This document shows positions 1-8,303 of a stretch of DNA of 64,000 nt, piece by piece. The position numbers and the translations under genes were made by a program. Each line of letters starts with the position of its first letter. The stretch's first letter is position 1. This stretch comes from Bradyrhizobium diazoefficiens (lineage in GTDB: Bacteria; Pseudomonadota; Alphaproteobacteria; Rhizobiales; Xanthobacteraceae): positions 2,939,501-3,003,500 of the forward strand of contig NZ_JAENXS010000001.1 in the NCBI RefSeq assembly GCF_016612535.1, written 5' to 3'. A model generated the notes under the pieces. The model was not told the origin of the DNA and searched no databases. It saw only the letters and a list, made by a program, of their open reading frames with translations.

Positions 1-155
1 GGCGGCTTGCCGTCACGCATCTGGCGGGCGCGCAGCAGCATGGCGCCGGCCGCGGGGATCGGCGACGACGCGCCGACCGCGACATGGCGGATGCCGTCGA
101 GCAGATCGGCAATGGTGGCGATCAGGATCTCGCGCCGCTCGCGCTCGGCCGACAT
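1..155 (-). CDS. CoA-transferase subunit B, N-terminal fragment (cut by window edge)
   Basis: The first 51 codons of a gene that runs off the left edge. The reading frame opens with MSAERERREILIATIADLLD and continues through a stretch (VAVGASSPIPAAGAM) that looks like the start of the beta subunit of a family I CoA-transferase such as glutaconate CoA-transferase. Its ATG shares one base with the stop codon of the upstream subunit A gene (TGATG), the tight coupling expected of a heterodimer. Catalytic residues lie outside the window, so the substrate cannot be judged. The assignment rests mainly on the partner gene. Confidence 0.72.
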   Translation of the reverse strand, partial: MSAERERREILIATIADLLDGIRHVAVGASSPIPAAGAMLLRARQMRDGKP

Positions 156-973
156 CAGGCCACCTGCCTGCGATGCGTCAGGAAGGTCGAGAGATAGGCG
201 CGAAAGCCCTCCTCGCTGCGTGCCATCGCCGCATAGCGCGCGATCTCGGCCTCGTCGGCTGGATATTCGTCCCATAGCGCCAGCGGCCAGGCACCGCGTG
301 CGGCAACCGCGATGGCATCGACATAGAGCGAGGGCAATACGCCGGCCGCGGAATCCTCCGTCTCCAGCAGATTGCGGTCGACGATGCGTTCCACGGTGAC
401 CAGCGTGCGCTTCGAGGCATAAGCGAGGCCGGCGAGCTCGCGATGCCGGCCGATGCGGACATTGCCGGCGCGGTCGGCCTCCGGCGCATGAAAAAGTGCG
501 ATATCAGGCGAGATCGCGGGCACCACGACCACCTTGCGCGCCTCGCCGACCGGACTGTCGATCACCTGCCAGTCGGGCCGCACATTGAGGAGATCGCTGC
601 CGATGATGCCTGCGATCGGCATGAACGGCACGCCCTTTTGGCTAGCGAGCAGACCGGCATAGATCGCGGGGCAGGTAGAGTCGCGCAAAGAGAAGGCGCC
701 GCTCTTGACGCCGGCCGTGAAGCGCGGCGCGGCGCCGGCCTCGCCCAGCGACACCGCGCTGGTTTCGAGCGAGGCGACCGCGCCGGCGCCGATCAGGAGA
801 TCGGCCTGCATGCCCGAAATCGGCACGCAGATCAGCTTGAGATCACGGATACCGGTTTCGAGCAGCGCCGCGGTCGCCGCCATCGCCACCCCGGAGCCGT
901 CAACGGGAATGGCCAGCGATTGTCCCGGCATGACGCGCGCAGCCAGGGCCTCCAGCGCAACGATCTCGGTCAT
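155..973 (-). CDS. CoA-transferase subunit A (glutaconate / 3-oxoacid CoA-transferase-like)
   Basis: A 272-residue protein of the family I CoA-transferase alpha subunit type, which moves CoA between carboxylic acids. Recognisable features are the glycine-rich early segment, the GSDLLNVRPDWQ stretch near residue 125 and the block ISPDIALFHAPEADRAGNVR near residue 155, which matches the conserved region of the alpha subunits (PDVAIIHAQ.AD..GN). A GGAGG ribosome site precedes the ATG. It is translationally coupled to the subunit B fragment. The true acyl substrate is not visible; glutaconate, 3-oxoadipate or a steroid-degradation acid are all possible. Confidence 0.82.
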   Translation of the reverse strand: MTEIVALEALAARVMPGQSLAIPVDGSGVAMAATAALLETGIRDLKLICVPISGMQADLLIGAGAVASLETSAVSLGEAGAAPRFTAGVKSGAFSLRDSTCPAIYAGLLASQKGVPFMPIAGIIGSDLLNVRPDWQVIDSPVGEARKVVVVPAISPDIALFHAPEADRAGNVRIGRHRELAGLAYASKRTLVTVERIVDRNLLETEDSAAGVLPSLYVDAIAVAARGAWPLALWDEYPADEAEIARYAAMARSEEGFRAYLSTFLTHRRQVA

Positions 974-1006
974 GGCGTCCTCCGGTCTTGTTTTGTCTAT
1001 CCTGCC

Positions 1007-2320
1007 TCACGCCATCGCCGCCTGCCAGCGTGTATCGCGCAAGGACGGCCGGCGGTGCAGGCGGGCGTCGAGAAGGCTGCGGGCGCGGGGCAGCTCGCCG
1101 CTGCGCATCAGGGCGACGAGGAAGGTGTCCTCGATCAATTCGCGCTGGGCATGGCTGCCGCCGATGCGTACGACCTCAGTGAGGACGGGCGCGAGCTCGC
1201 GCACGCAAGCCGCATAATTCTCATCCGCGAAGGCGACAAGCGCGCGGCAGATCGCCGGCACCACGGGGCCGGCCGGCAGCTTGCCGTCTGAGAGCCGCTG
1301 CTCGACCATTGCAAGGCGTGCGGCGAGGGCGTCGCGATCCTGCGTCGCGGCCGCAAATAGCGCCATATGGACGTCGGCGAAGGGCAGGCCAGACTTCGGA
1401 AACAGCTCTTGCGCGGTGGCGTCGGCCTCGACCCAGAGCGGCTTTGGCACGGCATGGCCATAGGCTGAGAGGCGCCAGAGCAGCGAGGCGCTGTCGCTGA
1501 TGATATTGAGTGGCGGCGCCTTCGTAGCGGAGGGCTGGAGCACGTCGGCATAGATCGCAAGCGCCCGCGCCGCATCGCCATGCTCGAGCGCGCCGAGCGC
1601 CTGGTGCCAGAGGATATGGCCGTGCAAAATTCCGGCGCGGTCATAGGTTGGAATCCATTCGTCGACGAGACGATCGGCGTCCTCGATCGAGCCGTCCTCG
1701 AACATCGCATGCAGCACCGCGTGCGCAGCGTGGGCGTTCTGCCGCCGCAGACTGAAGCCGCGCTCGGTCACCGCGCGGCCGCGGGCGACGTTGCCGTTCT
1801 CGGTCATCGCCCAGCCGTAGAGCGTGAGGAACCACCAGTCCTCGCCATAATGTTGCGCGACGCGCTCGCACAGATCCTGCCGCGCCTGGTCGTGGTCGGC
1901 CATGCCGGAAAAGGCAAACAGACCGAACGCGCCGAGCGGCAGCGACAGCACCACGGCGTCGCGCGGCCATGTGTCGATGTGCTTCAGCGCCGATGCCAGT
2001 GCCTCGGGCGGCCGGCCCTCGATCGCGAGCGCCAGCGTCTCGACATGCGAGCGTTCGCGATCATCGCCGCGCTTCGCCACGAGTTCGCGCGCCAGCGCGG
2101 CTTTTTGCCGTGCCAGATCGCCCTGCTGGTAGAACGCGTGCAGCCGCCCCCGCGCGATATGGGCGAGCGCAAAATCCGGATCGGCGGCAATCGCGCGTTC
2201 CAGCACCTCCGCCGTGCCGGTCCAGCCCGCGAGCAAGAGATCGACGCCCTCCCGATAGGCGGATGCCGATTCATGCGAAGAGGTGGAGAGTGGCAGTCCG
2301 TAGCGGTCTTCAAGCGGCAT
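1007..2320 (-). CDS. Tetratricopeptide-repeat protein (TTC38-like)
   Basis: A 437-residue soluble protein with no signal peptide. It consists of helical repeats, for example VLERAIAADPDFALAHIARG near residue 40, and later units in which Ala and Leu alternate as in TPRs. The overall layout, with HAAHAVLHAMFEDG near residue 200 and DRAGILHGHILWHQAL shortly after, resembles the TTC38 family found widely in proteobacteria, whose function is unknown. A GGGAGA ribosome site precedes the ATG. It lies between the CoA-transferase pair and an aldo/keto reductase on the same strand with short gaps, so the set may be co-transcribed. Confidence 0.75.
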   Translation of the reverse strand: MPLEDRYGLPLSTSSHESASAYREGVDLLLAGWTGTAEVLERAIAADPDFALAHIARGRLHAFYQQGDLARQKAALARELVAKRGDDRERSHVETLALAIEGRPPEALASALKHIDTWPRDAVVLSLPLGAFGLFAFSGMADHDQARQDLCERVAQHYGEDWWFLTLYGWAMTENGNVARGRAVTERGFSLRRQNAHAAHAVLHAMFEDGSIEDADRLVDEWIPTYDRAGILHGHILWHQALGALEHGDAARALAIYADVLQPSATKAPPLNIISDSASLLWRLSAYGHAVPKPLWVEADATAQELFPKSGLPFADVHMALFAAATQDRDALAARLAMVEQRLSDGKLPAGPVVPAICRALVAFADENYAACVRELAPVLTEVVRIGGSHAQRELIEDTFLVALMRSGELPRARSLLDARLHRRPSLRDTRWQAAMA

Positions 2321-2335
2321 CGTCGTCTCCCGGTC

Positions 2336-3358
2336 TCACGCGGTCCGCGCGCGGCGTCCCTCGATCGGATAGGCCGGGTCATTGTAGCCCGGCGTCGAGG
2401 GATGGCCCGGTGTCACCAGGCGATCAATCAGCGCCTCATCTTCGGCAGTGAAGCGATAGTCGAGCGCGCGGATGTAATCGTCCCACTGCTCCTCCGTGCG
2501 GGGGCCGGCGATGACGGAGGAGACGAAGGCGGAGTTGAGCACCCAGGCGACCGCGAGTTGGCCGGCGGTGATGCCCTTGTTCTCGGCATGGCTCTTGATC
2601 TCCTGCGCGAGATTCAGCGATTCCGGCCGCCATTCGGTCTGCATCATGCGGGTGTCGTTGCGGCCGGCGCGCGTCTCCTTCTCCGGAGCCGCATCGGGCT
2701 TGTACTTGCCGGTGAGCACGCCGCGCGCCAACGGGCTATAGGCGACGATGCCGAGGCCGTAATAACCACAGGCCGGAAAGTGCTCGACCTCGGGCATGCG
2801 GTTCATCGCGTTGTAATAGGGCTGACTCGCCACGGGCCGGTCGATGCCGAGCCGATCGCAGATATTGCAGATCTCGGCGACGCGCCAGGCGCGGTAGTTC
2901 GAGACGCCGAAATAGCGGATCTTGCCGGCGCGGACCAGATCGCCCATCGCGCGCACCGTCTCCTCCAGCGGCGTCGCATGGTCTTCCTTGTGCAGATAGT
3001 AGACGTCGATGTGATCGGTGCCGAGCCGCTTCAGGCTTTCATCAGCGGCCTGCAACACCCAGCGCCGCGACAGGCCGACGCGATTGGGATCATCGCGCGT
3101 ATCATTGTTCATGGGATTGGCGAGTTTCGTCGCGAGCACCCAGGCGTGACGGTTGTTGCTGATCGCGCGTCCCACGACCTCCTCGGAGCCGCCCTTCGAA
3201 TAGGCGTCCGCGGTGTCGATGAAGTTGATGCCAGCCTCGTGTGCTTTCGCAATGATCCGCTGTGAGGCCGTCTCATCGGTCGGCCCGCCGAACATCATGG
3301 TGCCGAGGCAGATCGGCGAGACCTTCAGGCCGGAGCGGCCGAGTGGGCGGTACTGCAT
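2336..3358 (-). CDS. Aldo/keto reductase
   Basis: A 340-residue NADPH-dependent oxidoreductase with the (beta/alpha)8 fold. The start MQYRPLGRSGLKVSPICLG is typical of the YajO / voltage-gated K+ channel beta-subunit branch. The catalytic tetrad can be read: Asp in NFIDTADAYSKG, Tyr in the same block, Lys in VLATKLANP and His in DVYYLHKEDHATP. C-terminal cofactor residues appear around SSVIAGPRTEEQ. The open frame extends 18 codons upstream, but I chose the ATG at 3358 because a GAGGA ribosome site precedes it and homologues begin there. The natural substrate is unknown. Confidence 0.9.
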   Translation of the reverse strand: MQYRPLGRSGLKVSPICLGTMMFGGPTDETASQRIIAKAHEAGINFIDTADAYSKGGSEEVVGRAISNNRHAWVLATKLANPMNNDTRDDPNRVGLSRRWVLQAADESLKRLGTDHIDVYYLHKEDHATPLEETVRAMGDLVRAGKIRYFGVSNYRAWRVAEICNICDRLGIDRPVASQPYYNAMNRMPEVEHFPACGYYGLGIVAYSPLARGVLTGKYKPDAAPEKETRAGRNDTRMMQTEWRPESLNLAQEIKSHAENKGITAGQLAVAWVLNSAFVSSVIAGPRTEEQWDDYIRALDYRFTAEDEALIDRLVTPGHPSTPGYNDPAYPIEGRRARTA

Positions 3359-3428
3359 GGGCTGTTCCTCGACGTTTCGCTGGATGGCAGCATAACCAGC
3401 TCCTCGCGGCATTGCGAGCTTGGGGAGC

Positions 3429-3854
3429 CTACTCCGGCCCCTTCAAAATCTTGAACACGCCATTGGCCATCACCACGCTGCGGTCATCCACGCTCACCTC
3501 CGTGCTCATGAAGATCAGGCTGCGCGTCGCGCGCACCACGCGTGGGCGCGAGATCAGGAGGTCGCCGATCTTGCCGGCTTCGACGAAATGGGTGTCGAGC
3601 TGCACCGTCGCCATATATTCCTTGCCGGAGACGTAGCGGGCGGTCATGCCGCAAGTGCGGTCCGCGAACGTCATCATCACGCCGCCCTGGACCATGCCGC
3701 GGCGGTTGTGGTGCTTGTCTTCGGTCGCGAGTGCGAATTCATAATGGCCGTCGACCTTGCGTTCCCACAACGGGCCGACCAAGTGCATGAAGCCCGTGGT
3801 CTCCAGGATGGTCCAGCCGTCTGACTTGAGCTTTGCGGCGGTCTTGCTGGTCAT
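3429..3854 (-). CDS. PaaI-family hotdog thioesterase
   Basis: A 141-residue single hotdog-fold protein, the size usual for PaaI/YbgC-type acyl-CoA thioesterases. The active-site block HHNRRGMVQGGVMMTFADRT fits the family pattern HN..G.VHGG....L.D, with Gln in place of the usual His before GG. The end (FKILKGPE) is typical of the fold's last strand. The start could be at 3854, 3866 or 3890; I prefer 3854 because a purine-rich GGACGG lies 7-8 bases upstream. It is divergent from the Nudix gene. Its substrate is not predictable from sequence. Confidence 0.78.
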   Translation of the reverse strand: MTSKTAAKLKSDGWTILETTGFMHLVGPLWERKVDGHYEFALATEDKHHNRRGMVQGGVMMTFADRTCGMTARYVSGKEYMATVQLDTHFVEAGKIGDLLISRPRVVRATRSLIFMSTEVSVDDRSVVMANGVFKILKGPE

Positions 3855-3926
3855 CGTTCCGTCCATCCCTGCAACACTTGATCTCTCCACGTTTCATCAG
3901 ATGCGGTCCTGGTGTAGTCAAGCATC

Positions 3927-4553
3927 ATGAGAGCTTTCGACGATGCCACCAGGCGGAATATCGCAGAGGCCTGCGCGTCCTTCGCGCGACTGCCCGAGGC
4001 GGCCGACCCGTCGGCGCTGAAGCGCGCCGCGGTGGTGCTCGCGTTGACCGAATCCAATGACGGTGCTGACACGGCGTTTCTGCTCACCAAGCGCGCATCG
4101 AGTCTGCGCTCCCACCGCGGTCAATGGGCGCTGCCGGGTGGACGTTGCGATGCCGGCGAGACGCCGGTCGAGGCGGCGCTGCGCGAGCTCGAGGAAGAGC
4201 TCGCGCTCAAGCTTCCGGCCAATGCGGTGCTCGGCCTGCTCGACGATTATCCGACCCGCTCGGGCTATCTGATCACGCCGGTCGTGGTCTGGGCCGCCGA
4301 GAGCGCCGCGATCGTACCGAACCCGGACGAGGTCGCCTCGGTTCATCGCATCGATCTTGCGACGATCGAGCGCGATGACGCCTTCGACTTCACAGCAATC
4401 CCCGAAAGCACCCGTCGCGTCATCCGCTTCCATCATCAGATGAGACTGATCCACGCGCCGACGGCGGCGTTGATCTACCAGTTTCGCGAGGTGCTGGCCG
4501 GGCGGCCCACCCGCATCACCGATCTGGAACAGCCGGTGTTCGCCTGGAAGTGA
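3927..4553 (+). CDS. Nudix hydrolase, CoA pyrophosphatase (NudL/YeaB)-like
   Basis: A 208-residue hydrolase. The Nudix box spans about residues 71-93 and reads G-x5-E-x7-REL-x-EE (GGRCDAGETPVEAALRELEE); the glycine near the end of the consensus box is replaced by alanine. Upstream of the box, LLTKRASSLRSHRGQWALPGG is the segment that marks the CoA pyrophosphatase branch, which cleaves CoA to 3',5'-ADP and phosphopantetheine. Two helices after the core carry the characteristic P..V..V..I. pattern. Family membership is firm; specificity for CoA is inferred from similarity. Confidence 0.85.
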   Translation: MRAFDDATRRNIAEACASFARLPEAADPSALKRAAVVLALTESNDGADTAFLLTKRASSLRSHRGQWALPGGRCDAGETPVEAALRELEEELALKLPANAVLGLLDDYPTRSGYLITPVVVWAAESAAIVPNPDEVASVHRIDLATIERDDAFDFTAIPESTRRVIRFHHQMRLIHAPTAALIYQFREVLAGRPTRITDLEQPVFAWK

Positions 4554-4618
4554 AAGACAAAAAAGAGGTAAACGGCGCGTTAACGTGACAGTTACCGGAT
4601 GCCTGCTAAGAGGGCAGC

Positions 4619-5836
4619 ATGCATCATTCGATTCGAAAATATTTGGCGCTGGTTCCACTCGCGCTCATTCTGCTCGCACCCGTCGCGCGTGGTGGCGAGT
4701 CTGACGCGCTGTCGCCGTCCGTCAGCAATGCCAAGGCCCAGCTCTTGTCGCAGTTTTTTGCGCAGGGCGGAGGCGCATCGCCAGCGGTGCTCGAATATCG
4801 GCGCAAGCTGCAGGAGTACCAGGCCATCCGCGGCGCCTTCGATGCCGAGGCCGGCGCCTATTGGGGCCAGGTCACGGAGAAGCGGCGTGGCCGCAACGCC
4901 AAGCGGCGCAGCGGGCAGCAGATCACGCTCGACGATTACGTGCTGGAACAGCCGCCGGTCTATACCGGGCCGAAGCGGCCGGTGAACCCGGAGCCGGAGG
5001 AAAGGCCGGAGCGTCCCGCCCGCAAGCCGCTTCCCGTGGCCTCCGATCTCCTGCGCGCCGCGCAGGACCTCTATCAGTTTACGCCGCAGCGGCCGACCTC
5101 CGAGGTTGAGTTCAAGCGCGTCTATGCGCGCTATGCACTGGCGTCCGGGCTCACGCGCGAGCAGGCGGTGCGGGTCTATTCGTTCGAGACCGGAGGCACC
5201 GGCAATTACGATGTGCAGGCGGGCATCGAGCATGGCGGCAAGCGCGCGATCTCGACCGCGATGGGCTACAACCAGTTGCTCACCACCAACAGCGTCGAGC
5301 TGCTGGCCGAGCAGGGACATGAGTTCATCCGTGCGCTGAGCGGGAAGGTGGCGCAGACCTCAGGCCCGGCGCGGAAATCGCTCGAATTCAAGCTCGCCGT
5401 GCTCAAGCGCATGGTCGCGCATGCGACGTCGGTCCCGGACACCTGGTCGGAGCATGAGAAGATCGGCGACACCGCGCAGGGCTGGGCCATGCATGCGATG
5501 GTGCTCGACATCGACATCGGGCCGATGCTGCAAACCCACAAGCTCTTGACCTCTGTGATGTTCGCCCGCGCCAAGGGCTACACCCGTCCGCTCACCGCCG
5601 CCGAGCTCGAGATGATGAACCTCACCGGCGACGGCACCGGCCTCGACATGGTGACGATGCCGCAAGCGATGCGCGAGCAGGTGCCGACCTCGAACTTCTT
5701 CCAGCGCGGCGGCTATGAGCGCAACCCGGTCGCGATCCGCCACAACACGGTGGCGAAGCTGCTCGCGGTGACCGATGCACGGATGGACTCGAACAGCAAC
5801 AATGCCGGTGCAAGGGAGCTGGCGGCGGCGTTTTAG
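4619..5836 (+). CDS. Secreted protein of unknown function, possibly lysozyme-like
   Basis: A 405-residue protein with a signal peptide (positive n-region, then LALVPLALILLAPVARG, cleavage near residue 25). Residues about 90-145 are basic and proline-rich, a likely flexible linker. The C-terminal domain contains YSFETGGTGNYDVQAG, with Glu at residue 190, followed some 20 residues later by AISTAMGYNQLL. An E-T/S-G motif followed by A.GY.QL is the pattern of transglycosylases and goose-type lysozymes, so a peptidoglycan-cutting domain is possible. I do not recognise a named family. The gene stands alone between the Nudix gene and a repeat. Confidence 0.7.
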   Translation: MHHSIRKYLALVPLALILLAPVARGGESDALSPSVSNAKAQLLSQFFAQGGGASPAVLEYRRKLQEYQAIRGAFDAEAGAYWGQVTEKRRGRNAKRRSGQQITLDDYVLEQPPVYTGPKRPVNPEPEERPERPARKPLPVASDLLRAAQDLYQFTPQRPTSEVEFKRVYARYALASGLTREQAVRVYSFETGGTGNYDVQAGIEHGGKRAISTAMGYNQLLTTNSVELLAEQGHEFIRALSGKVAQTSGPARKSLEFKLAVLKRMVAHATSVPDTWSEHEKIGDTAQGWAMHAMVLDIDIGPMLQTHKLLTSVMFARAKGYTRPLTAAELEMMNLTGDGTGLDMVTMPQAMREQVPTSNFFQRGGYERNPVAIRHNTVAKLLAVTDARMDSNSNNAGARELAAAF

Positions 5837-5847
5837 CCGGGCTGCCG

Positions 5848-5961
5848 CAGGGTGGGTTAGCCCTGCAGATGTGCGAAGCGCATCTGCTCGGCGTAACCCA
5901 CCTCCTTCGTTCCCGCAGAGACAGGCAGTGGTGGGTTACGCCTTCGGCTAACCTACCCTAC
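5848..5961. repeat. Palindromic intergenic repeat, family A (GGGTGGGTTAGC type)
   Basis: About 114 bases that start with AGGGTGGGTTAGC and end with GGCTAACCTACCCT, so the ends pair, with two internal copies of the GGTGGGTTACGCC / GGCGTAACCCACC module. A second member of this family lies at 44151-44288. It sits between two convergent genes, where such elements can act as bidirectional terminators. Confidence 0.75.
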
Positions 5962-5973
5962 AAGCTCAAGCCC

Positions 5974-6276
5974 CTACTGATCCGCCCCGAACTTGAACTT
6001 GCCGTCGCCTTCCAGATACTGGCCGCTGCGCATGTAGAGCTGACCGTTTTGGCCAATGAAGAACAGCGTGCCCTTGGGCACTTTCTTGGCGCCCTTCAGC
6101 AGCTCGCCGGCATTGCTGGTGCCCATCTTGTAGGAAAAGGTCCTGCCTTCCTTGTCATAGGCATAGCCCCTGTCCGGCTTGAGCTCCCACGGCGTTGCCG
6201 CGTTTTGCGCGACTGCGGGGGCGGCAAACGCGCCCAGCGCGGCTGCAACTGCAAATATCCTGACTGAAAATGCCAT
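5974..6276 (-). CDS. Small secreted protein of unknown function
   Basis: A 100-residue protein with a clear signal peptide (MAFSVRIFAVAAALGAFAAP, cleavage after AVAQ). The mature part is about 77 residues, hydrophilic, with aromatic and glycine residues (GYAYDKEGRTFSYKMG, LFFIGQNGQLYMRSGQY). No cysteines and no named domain. Two adjacent ATGs (6279 and 6276) are possible; the second is better spaced from the GGGGAGG ribosome site. Probably periplasmic. It resembles conserved Bradyrhizobium proteins of unknown role. Confidence 0.7.
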   Translation of the reverse strand: MAFSVRIFAVAAALGAFAAPAVAQNAATPWELKPDRGYAYDKEGRTFSYKMGTSNAGELLKGAKKVPKGTLFFIGQNGQLYMRSGQYLEGDGKFKFGADQ

Positions 6277-6469
6277 CATCCATCCTCCCCGCCGTGGGGG
6301 CCCTTCTTGAACAAATCACGAACGGCATGTCCGGGTCAATTCGCAAAACGCTTTGCAGCACATCACGTCTTGCCCAGCAGTTTGTGATTTTCCCTTCGTC
6401 CCCTCGCGACTATGTTCCGCTTTCAGTCTAGAACGCAACACGACAAAGATATTGGTGGGGATGATTCGA

Positions 6470-6952
6470 ATGCGCCACGTCATTAAATTTTGCTGGGCTG
6501 CCGCATTGTCGCTGACTGCGCTGGCGCCGGCCGCTCGGGCTGCCGATGATTACCAGCTCAGCCACAACCAGCGGATTTCATGCAGCCGCGGCCTTGCCCC
6601 GGGCAAGCTCAACACTGCGACTTGCAGGTCCTACACCTATCTCTTCAATACCAAGACTTCGGAGTATTTTCGCTGCCAGGTCTCGCTGGCGCTGACCCGC
6701 GACAACAAGGAAGTCATCAACGTTCAGACCGACGGCGGCTGCACCAAGAAGCCGCGCGTCTTCGAGGCCGACGGGCACTATGATTTCGACGCGACCGAGA
6801 CCGAGCCGCCGAACACCAATTCGTTCTTCGGCCCCGGCGGCTACTCGATCTGGGCCGCCGACATGACCGCGCAGAAGGTGCGCGGCTGCATCACCATCTC
6901 CTCCGGTCTCGGCTCCGACATCTCCAAATGCCTGGACATGACGTTCCAGTGA
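6470..6952 (+). CDS. Secreted cysteine-containing protein of unknown function
   Basis: A 160-residue protein. I place the start at 6470 because GGTGGGG ends nine bases upstream, while the in-frame ATG at 6461 abuts it. The signal peptide is MRHVIKFCWAAALSLTALAP with cleavage after ARAA. The mature part has an even spread of cysteines (ISCSRG, TATCRSYT, YFRCQVS, GGCTKK, RGCITIS, SKCLDM), consistent with three disulfides and a compact beta-rich periplasmic domain. No known family recognised. The upstream 190 bases contain no gene. Confidence 0.72.
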   Translation: MRHVIKFCWAAALSLTALAPAARAADDYQLSHNQRISCSRGLAPGKLNTATCRSYTYLFNTKTSEYFRCQVSLALTRDNKEVINVQTDGGCTKKPRVFEADGHYDFDATETEPPNTNSFFGPGGYSIWAADMTAQKVRGCITISSGLGSDISKCLDMTFQ

Positions 6953-7166
6953 CCGCTTGCCAGTGACGGCTCGCTATTGAAACTGGCTGGCGACGGCGAG
7001 GCGTGCTCCAACGACCGGGCTGCGCCACGTCGCCGCACCGGCCGGGTTCCTTGAAAAAATCAAGCCAAAACGGCCGTTTACCGCAGCCCTGTTTTATCTT
7101 TTGGATGGGTTGACCCGCCTCCCTCATCCGGCCAATTTCGTCGCTGGTTTGGGGAGTACAACAACC

Positions 7167-8114
7167 ATGAAACGGACGATCTTCGGCGTGGCCGCGGCTT
7201 TTGCTCTGGCGGCGTCGGCACCTTGCGCGCAGGCGCAATCCTTCATCAACGTGCTGACCGGGGGCACCTCCGGCGTCTACTATCCGCTCGGAGTCGCGAT
7301 CGGGAAGATCTACGGCGACAAGATTCCGAACGTGAAGACGCAGGTGCAGGCCACCAAGGCGTCGGTCGAGAATCTCATCCTGCTGCAGCAGGGCCGCGGC
7401 GAGCTGGCGTTCACGCTGGGTGACTCGCTGAAGGCCGCCTGGGAGGGCGACGAGGAGGCCGGGTTCAAGACCAAGCTCGACAAGCTCAGGACCATTGGCG
7501 CGATCTATCCGAACTACATCCAGATCGTCGCGACCGCCGAGAGCGGCATCAAGACGCTCGCGGACCTCAAGGGCAAGAGCCTGTCGGTCGGCGCGCCGAA
7601 ATCGGGTACGGAGCTGAACTCGCGTGCGATCCTGGCCGCGGCCGGCATGACCTACAAAGACCTCGGCAAGGTCGAATATCTGCCGTTCGCTGAATCCGTC
7701 GACCTCATGAAGAACCGCCAGCTCAGTGCGACGTTGCAATCGGCAGGTCTCGGCGTGGCCTCACTGAAGGATCTCTCGAGCTCGAGTGCGATCACGGTCG
7801 TGGCCGTGCCGAAGGAGACCGTCGACAAGATCGGGCCCCCCTTCATCTCGACGGTCATTCCGGCCAACACCTATTCTGGCCAGGACAAGGACGTGCCGAC
7901 CGCGGCCGTGGTCAACTATCTCGTGACCTCATCGGCCGTGTCGGACGATCTCGCCTACCAGATGACCAAGCTGGTCTACGAGTCACTGCCGGAACTCGCC
8001 AATGCGCACGCAGCCGGCAAGGAGATCAAGCTCGAGACGGCGGCCACCGGCAGCCCGGTTCCGCTGCACCCCGGCGCGATCCGCTATTACAAGGAAAAAG
8101 GGCTGATCAAGTAG
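7167..8114 (+). CDS. TAXI-family TRAP transporter solute-binding protein
   Basis: A 315-residue periplasmic binding protein with a signal peptide ending at AQA (MKRTIFGVAAAFALAASAPC...). The mature start SFINVLTGGTSGVYYPLGVA is the hallmark of the TAXI (TRAP-associated extracytoplasmic immunogenic) family, as is TLADLKGKSLSVGAPKSGTE in the hinge region. It captures a ligand, often glutamate-like or a carboxylate, and delivers it to the fused TRAP permease next door. The start at 7167 follows GGGGAG at a usable distance and gives a clean signal peptide. A palindromic repeat separates it from the permease gene. Confidence 0.92.
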   Translation: MKRTIFGVAAAFALAASAPCAQAQSFINVLTGGTSGVYYPLGVAIGKIYGDKIPNVKTQVQATKASVENLILLQQGRGELAFTLGDSLKAAWEGDEEAGFKTKLDKLRTIGAIYPNYIQIVATAESGIKTLADLKGKSLSVGAPKSGTELNSRAILAAAGMTYKDLGKVEYLPFAESVDLMKNRQLSATLQSAGLGVASLKDLSSSSAITVVAVPKETVDKIGPPFISTVIPANTYSGQDKDVPTAAVVNYLVTSSAVSDDLAYQMTKLVYESLPELANAHAAGKEIKLETAATGSPVPLHPGAIRYYKEKGLIK

Positions 8115-8135
8115 GGTCGGCTCTCGGTATCGGAC

Positions 8136-8248
8136 GTCATGGCCGGGCAAAAGCGCGAAGCGCGTCTTCGCGCAGATGTCCCGGCCATCCACGTTCTATG
8201 GCCAGGCGAGAAAGATCGTGGATGCCCGGGACAAGCCCGGGCATGACG
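8136..8248. repeat. Palindromic intergenic repeat, family B (CGTCATGGCCGGG type)
   Basis: A 113-base element with outer inverted arms CGTCATGGCCGGGC / GCCCGGGCATGACG and an inner ATCCACGTTCT / GATCGTGGATG pair. Related copies are at 14155-14239 and 21797-21883. It lies inside the TAXI-TRAP transcription unit and could form a strong hairpin between the binding-protein and permease messages. Confidence 0.8.
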
Positions 8249-8303
8249 GTCAGGAGACGCCGTGCCAATGTTATAAGCGCTGGACGGTTGGGGACGGATT
8301 GAG

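Noticed and set aside
1580..3265. 561-residue plus-strand open frame over the TPR and aldo/keto reductase genes
   Set aside because: It covers parts of two real genes on the other strand and their junction.
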